NCBI GenBank assembly: GCA_016786705.1
Contig: JAEUVV010000011.1
Location: 1-64,000 of the forward strand
Direction of reading: 5' to 3'
Origin: Taibaiella sp.
Lineage (GTDB): Bacteria; Bacteroidota; Bacteroidia; Chitinophagales; Chitinophagaceae
DNA: 64,000 bases
The notes beneath the pieces were generated by a model. That model was not told where the DNA came from. It searched no databases and saw only the letters and a program-made list of their open reading frames with translations. Positions 63,101-64,000 of the stretch are shown here, in pieces; the stretch's first letter is position 1, and each line of letters starts with the position of its first letter. A program made the translations under genes and the position numbers.

Positions 63101-63365
63101 AGTTGGCCAGAGTTGTTGTATTAGAATATATCGGCCTGCTACCTAAGGTAGCCTGCAACAAGGGGAAAAGGCCGCCCTGGCCATTCCATTGTTGCACCGC
63201 AGTGTTGGTAGCTGCGGGCGTAGTACCGGCATCTGAAAAAAGGGTACCCGTTGCATCCGCCCGGTACCATGCAGCCGGAATAATACCACCCGGGTTTTGA
63301 GCGCTGACTTGCGCACCCGTGGCGAGCATTATGAGCAGCATCCCTAAAGGTAATTTTTGCTTCAT
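57111..63365 (-). CDS. Giant T9SS adhesin-like protein with four LamG/DUF8202-type modules
   Basis: 2,084 residues with a signal peptide (MKQKLPLGMLLIMLATGAQVSA). Four modules of about 400 residues follow, each opening with WYRAD/WLKAD/WLRSD-type sequence and a LamG-like beta fold, then AIKYGTSYANGT-type text, NIAGIARDDQGALLQKQS and YLIWGDNGLPKTPS-type text. The C-terminal ~500 residues hold a linker, a domain with FEIERSADGEHWSRIGFV (fibronectin-like), and a type A T9SS sorting domain (IRVYPNPVSNRLTVDGL to IIKTFKVMKD). A cell-surface or secreted adhesin or carbohydrate-binding protein is likely. The repeats have diverged, so this is an old internal duplication. Confidence 0.9.
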   Translation of the reverse strand: MKQKLPLGMLLIMLATGAQVSAQNPGGIIPAAWYRADATGTLFSDAGTTPAATNTAVQQWNGQGGLFPLLQATLGSRPIYSNTTTLANFNPTLTFDGSNDWMQFTAGTGVNVIDRTNGTIYAAGFMNTQKRSGFMGFNASMDYPGMHVYSSNYNLLFFTGGPGYQGQSTVPFTAQSFFTAGSAWQNAAGSTTSYAAATVSLNGQHIEYTGTQLNNANLSTTARDLRIGADNNYGSFSGQLNEILVFEDRLTPAQMAQVESYLAIKYGTSYANGTKNYVNASGATVWATATNAGNKNNIAGIARDDQGALLQKQSWSTNAGQQVLIGVGGLANTNADNSGTLTNNQYLIWGDNGLPKTPSVAVAGMTGLSHRFAAIWKVQNTGTVGTVRVAWPKNLNNLSLIQSSDSIFAVGDVVTTMTGEVTVNSVVYNYADVTLADGQYFTFAAKLAAPGGVSGPAVWLKADAGTTLSGSSVSGWVNYGVSGGVAGQLKRSATLNWALPKYGANVHNFNPAIIDDVANSNDGSMLLANVFPAPAQRALSSFILQSHDNAAGQNNIIAYSTSQQTDFNRESPWMAIYSNNRPWMWWDGAYENAPTLPAGVRRYNNIPNIFNFYIPQWVSGTQHQTTVGMNGATATTPLYSINPTSYPIGNQLFIFGDGGANNPSGGRTSEVITYDRNLTATEKLQINSYMAIKYGLTLTNASGTTTSSYLNSAGAVVWDSTANSGFSKNIAGIANDQESTLNQKQSKSVNAGQQLLIATTGLANTNAANGTSLSNGQYLMWGDNGLGKVPAVALTGVSGVNFRFAAVWKVQNTGSTGTVRVTWPAGLTNLTLIQGTDPSFASVTASTVMTGNTTTVNGITYNYADVTLANGSFFTFATQLNGPGGVALNLRVWLRSDAGFAPEEWADLSGNANNFTQTNASRQPFIAAKQYNFNPIVDFGTTGADARFMVVPAGKPFTANGSNATLFTATLSKGASGYTDIWGFGGTTTTASLTNANEPTFTKLGNSLVIYPYITAPALPVAVNRLYLDDVSFTVGTAGIKYGQNGQVATTAQTFAATYADFADGSILGAQPEVRNGYIGEAIAYERDLTEPEKQRVRTYIAIKYGITLKHNYIASNGTTTFWDTTINTGYNNNIAGIARDDNGSLNQKQSSSINMPKDVVISTLGLSSENATNPNMLADQQFLVWGDNGLAKAPSIAFGTISGLPYNRFAAIWKVQNTATVGTVRVAWPKGYSNLKLVQSTDTSITTGDATTDMNGTITVAGKEYVYADVTLANGSYFTFAAFVQGPGGVTNNLSHWYRADFDLEASGDGTDVTSWSDFNSGTVSAQIEDADLPKFKPGDSAYFNFNPGVNFTATSQKIGNIELPTVSSLNFDLFTMTKEGMAGTRYFNIGMNNTALNGNNWDQPGLYANGDIARRDNTGGGLIIANPGNVNFLTTAPSIMYHKFTNLNMSKGVNGTAVGAVSTHTARGTITGGHIFGANNGAGSSGDDVGFTGNIGEVIIYGNGTITAAERNKVDAYLAIKYGITLNNTNNYTTAQNVVVWDAAANAGFYNNVAGIGNDYLSALHQKQSRSQHTNTNNQVTMGLGEISATNIANPNTLSDGQFLLWGDNGSTVAMTNTATTFTSFNYEGGTNNARRMKRTWKVQNTGVSNQMMIRFPVASVGTTTLPVGDACADYAIIFADDTAFTTNLSVVPLTVNGTSYEALHTFANGMSYFTFAKMTPLVNGNVYLPSVIENTNQYSNNCGVGEWAHFHQTGDVTQKLLGMSGFSTVEMNNFVVNITPEGIEYNDGTRITKVMPRVSTVTNNNVGAISTGKVRVYYSVDEMNATIVPGSQTNGWFKYEGDADSVLTDVYSDGIFNPGKAVALTPAASGIENGVHYVEFHNINSFSSFVYISSTEITNVVLPVTLLYFAAEAKGSEALLSWGTAKESMNKGFEIERSADGEHWSRIGFVASRAANGNSTTRLDYTFTDKAPLEGKNFYRLKQIGLDGKDNYSQVSTVVFDGTKDIRVYPNPVSNRLTVDGLMSSCNIRVVNSTGQVLRTVKVPAGAQKQEINMSDLASGMYFIHLVNGQGIIKTFKVMKD

Positions 63366-64000
63366 AATTTTTAAAATTTAAGTGTAAATGAAAAGCTATA
63401 TAAGCGTAGGCTTTCCAGTGGCTTTACCTAAAGTTTTAAAATCCTGAAGTGGTATTAAGAAGCGCCGTTAAATAACAAGCGCCGAATGCTTCTGAAGATT
63501 TAAAATACTGGTAAGCTGCCTGTCAAGATTAACAGATAATCATATATATATACAAATTACGCTATGGGGAGCAGGTTAAACAAAAGTTATAGTACTTCTT
63601 GAACTTTATGATTGAACATTCTCCAATTCTTAATATCAGGCGCAAACAATATCCACGAATCTGGTCAGGGACAGCAAGCTTAAAGCCTGCCCGGCAGAAA
63701 GGCAGCACTATTACCTGAAAGTAACCGCTTAATAAAATGCGGTACTGAAGTTCAGGTAACCAGGTCAGGTATAATCTTAAAAGAAATAAAAAAAACCCGG
63801 CTTTGACCTGGGAACAGGTTAAGCGGGGCCTTAACAAGTATGAAACAAATTTTTAGTTCAACAGCATCTTTTTGATACATAGGTGGTGAACTTTAGTTAA
63901 ATTTGATCATAGAGGTGTAGGTCTTAGTATTAACTGATACAAATACCGCACTTTTTACAGTAAGAAAAAAAAAATATAGTAGCTTCCGAGCAAAAATATC
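63366..64000. other. Long non-coding region upstream of the T9SS adhesin
   Basis: 635 nt to the window edge without a convincing gene. It includes a direct repeat of AAGCGCCG (about 63461-63485) and a hairpin with CCCGGCTTTGACCTG / CAGGTTAAGCGGGG arms near 63798-63829 that could end a transcript. No known riboswitch could be matched with confidence. The length suggests that the adhesin has a long structured leader or a complex promoter. Confidence 0.45.

Noticed and set aside
63380-63450. Segment GGTAAAGCCACTGGAAAGCC followed by TACGC resembling part of a c-di-GMP-I riboswitch (minus strand)
   Set aside because: GGxAAA, GAAA and ACGC pieces are there in order, but the pairing partners and the ACGCAAAGCC core are missing. 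A covariance search would be needed to revive it.
63562-63837. 91-codon frame on the minus strand upstream of the adhesin
   Set aside because: No start context, no plausible domain, Leu/Arg-rich composition typical of random translation of this region.

Overview
The window comes from a Bacteroidota chromosome, most likely class Chitinophagia. It carries type IX secretion (T9SS) and gliding parts (GldB, a PorW/SprE-like TPR protein), three proteins with T9SS C-terminal sorting domains, DUF3078, and tRNA promoters of the Bacteroidota kind (TTTG, 19 nt, TAnnTTTG). The backbone is moderately GC-rich. Two stretches are clearly AT-rich and look acquired: about 0.6-11 kb and 24.3-31.1 kb.

Layout. 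(1) 1-10.2 kb is an array of polymorphic-toxin tips. It starts with the 3' end of a full Rhs gene that enters from the left edge. Four 5'-truncated Rhs core copies follow, each joined to a different C-terminal toxin region and a small downstream gene (immunity candidate), and most cassettes end in the same intergenic repeat and hairpin. (2) 10.2-11.3 kb holds an IS1-family transposase and an Rhs scrap. (3) 11.3-24 kb is backbone: SRPBCC and DUF1697 proteins, a Crp/Fnr regulator, an ALDH3-type aldehyde dehydrogenase, GldB, a DUF3078 outer-membrane protein, a Bax-inhibitor-1 protein, an L,D-transpeptidase, two paralogous T9SS cargo proteins around an Lnt-like acyltransferase, and a YegP-like protein. 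(4) 24.3-31.1 kb is a relic integrative island at tRNA-Asn, bounded by an 18-bp direct repeat. It retains the decayed C-terminus of a serine recombinase and carries a PIN-GNAT-PUA-like fusion coupled to an ASCH protein, HNH and PD-(D/E)XK nucleases, a gene split by a nonsense codon, and a HEPN-like protein. (5) 31.1-48.2 kb has two tRNA-Asn genes, PorW/SprE, GNAT, YciO/Sua5, a BtrH-like/unknown/AlkB operon, two glycosyltransferases, a 2OG oxygenase/YitT/HD operon and two tandem adenylate cyclases. (6) 48.2-53.7 kb looks like one regulatory unit: a sigma-54 response regulator, a small secreted PepSY-like protein and a hybrid histidine kinase. An identical 18-bp sequence lies 75-76 nt upstream of each of two sigma-54-like promoters. 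One promoter reads into the PepSY-like gene. The other reads into tandem terminators, so it may make a small RNA. (7) 53.8-64 kb has a methyltransferase, an NTF2-like lipoprotein, an orphan histidine kinase and a 2,084-residue T9SS adhesin-like protein with a long non-coding stretch upstream.

The strongest candidates for something new are the sigma-54 circuit with its possible small RNA, the Rhs cassette array with its mosaic micro-insertions, the PIN-GNAT-PUA/ASCH pair, and the Lnt-like gene overlapping a T9SS cargo gene. All functions are inferred from reading the sequence; no database search was run.
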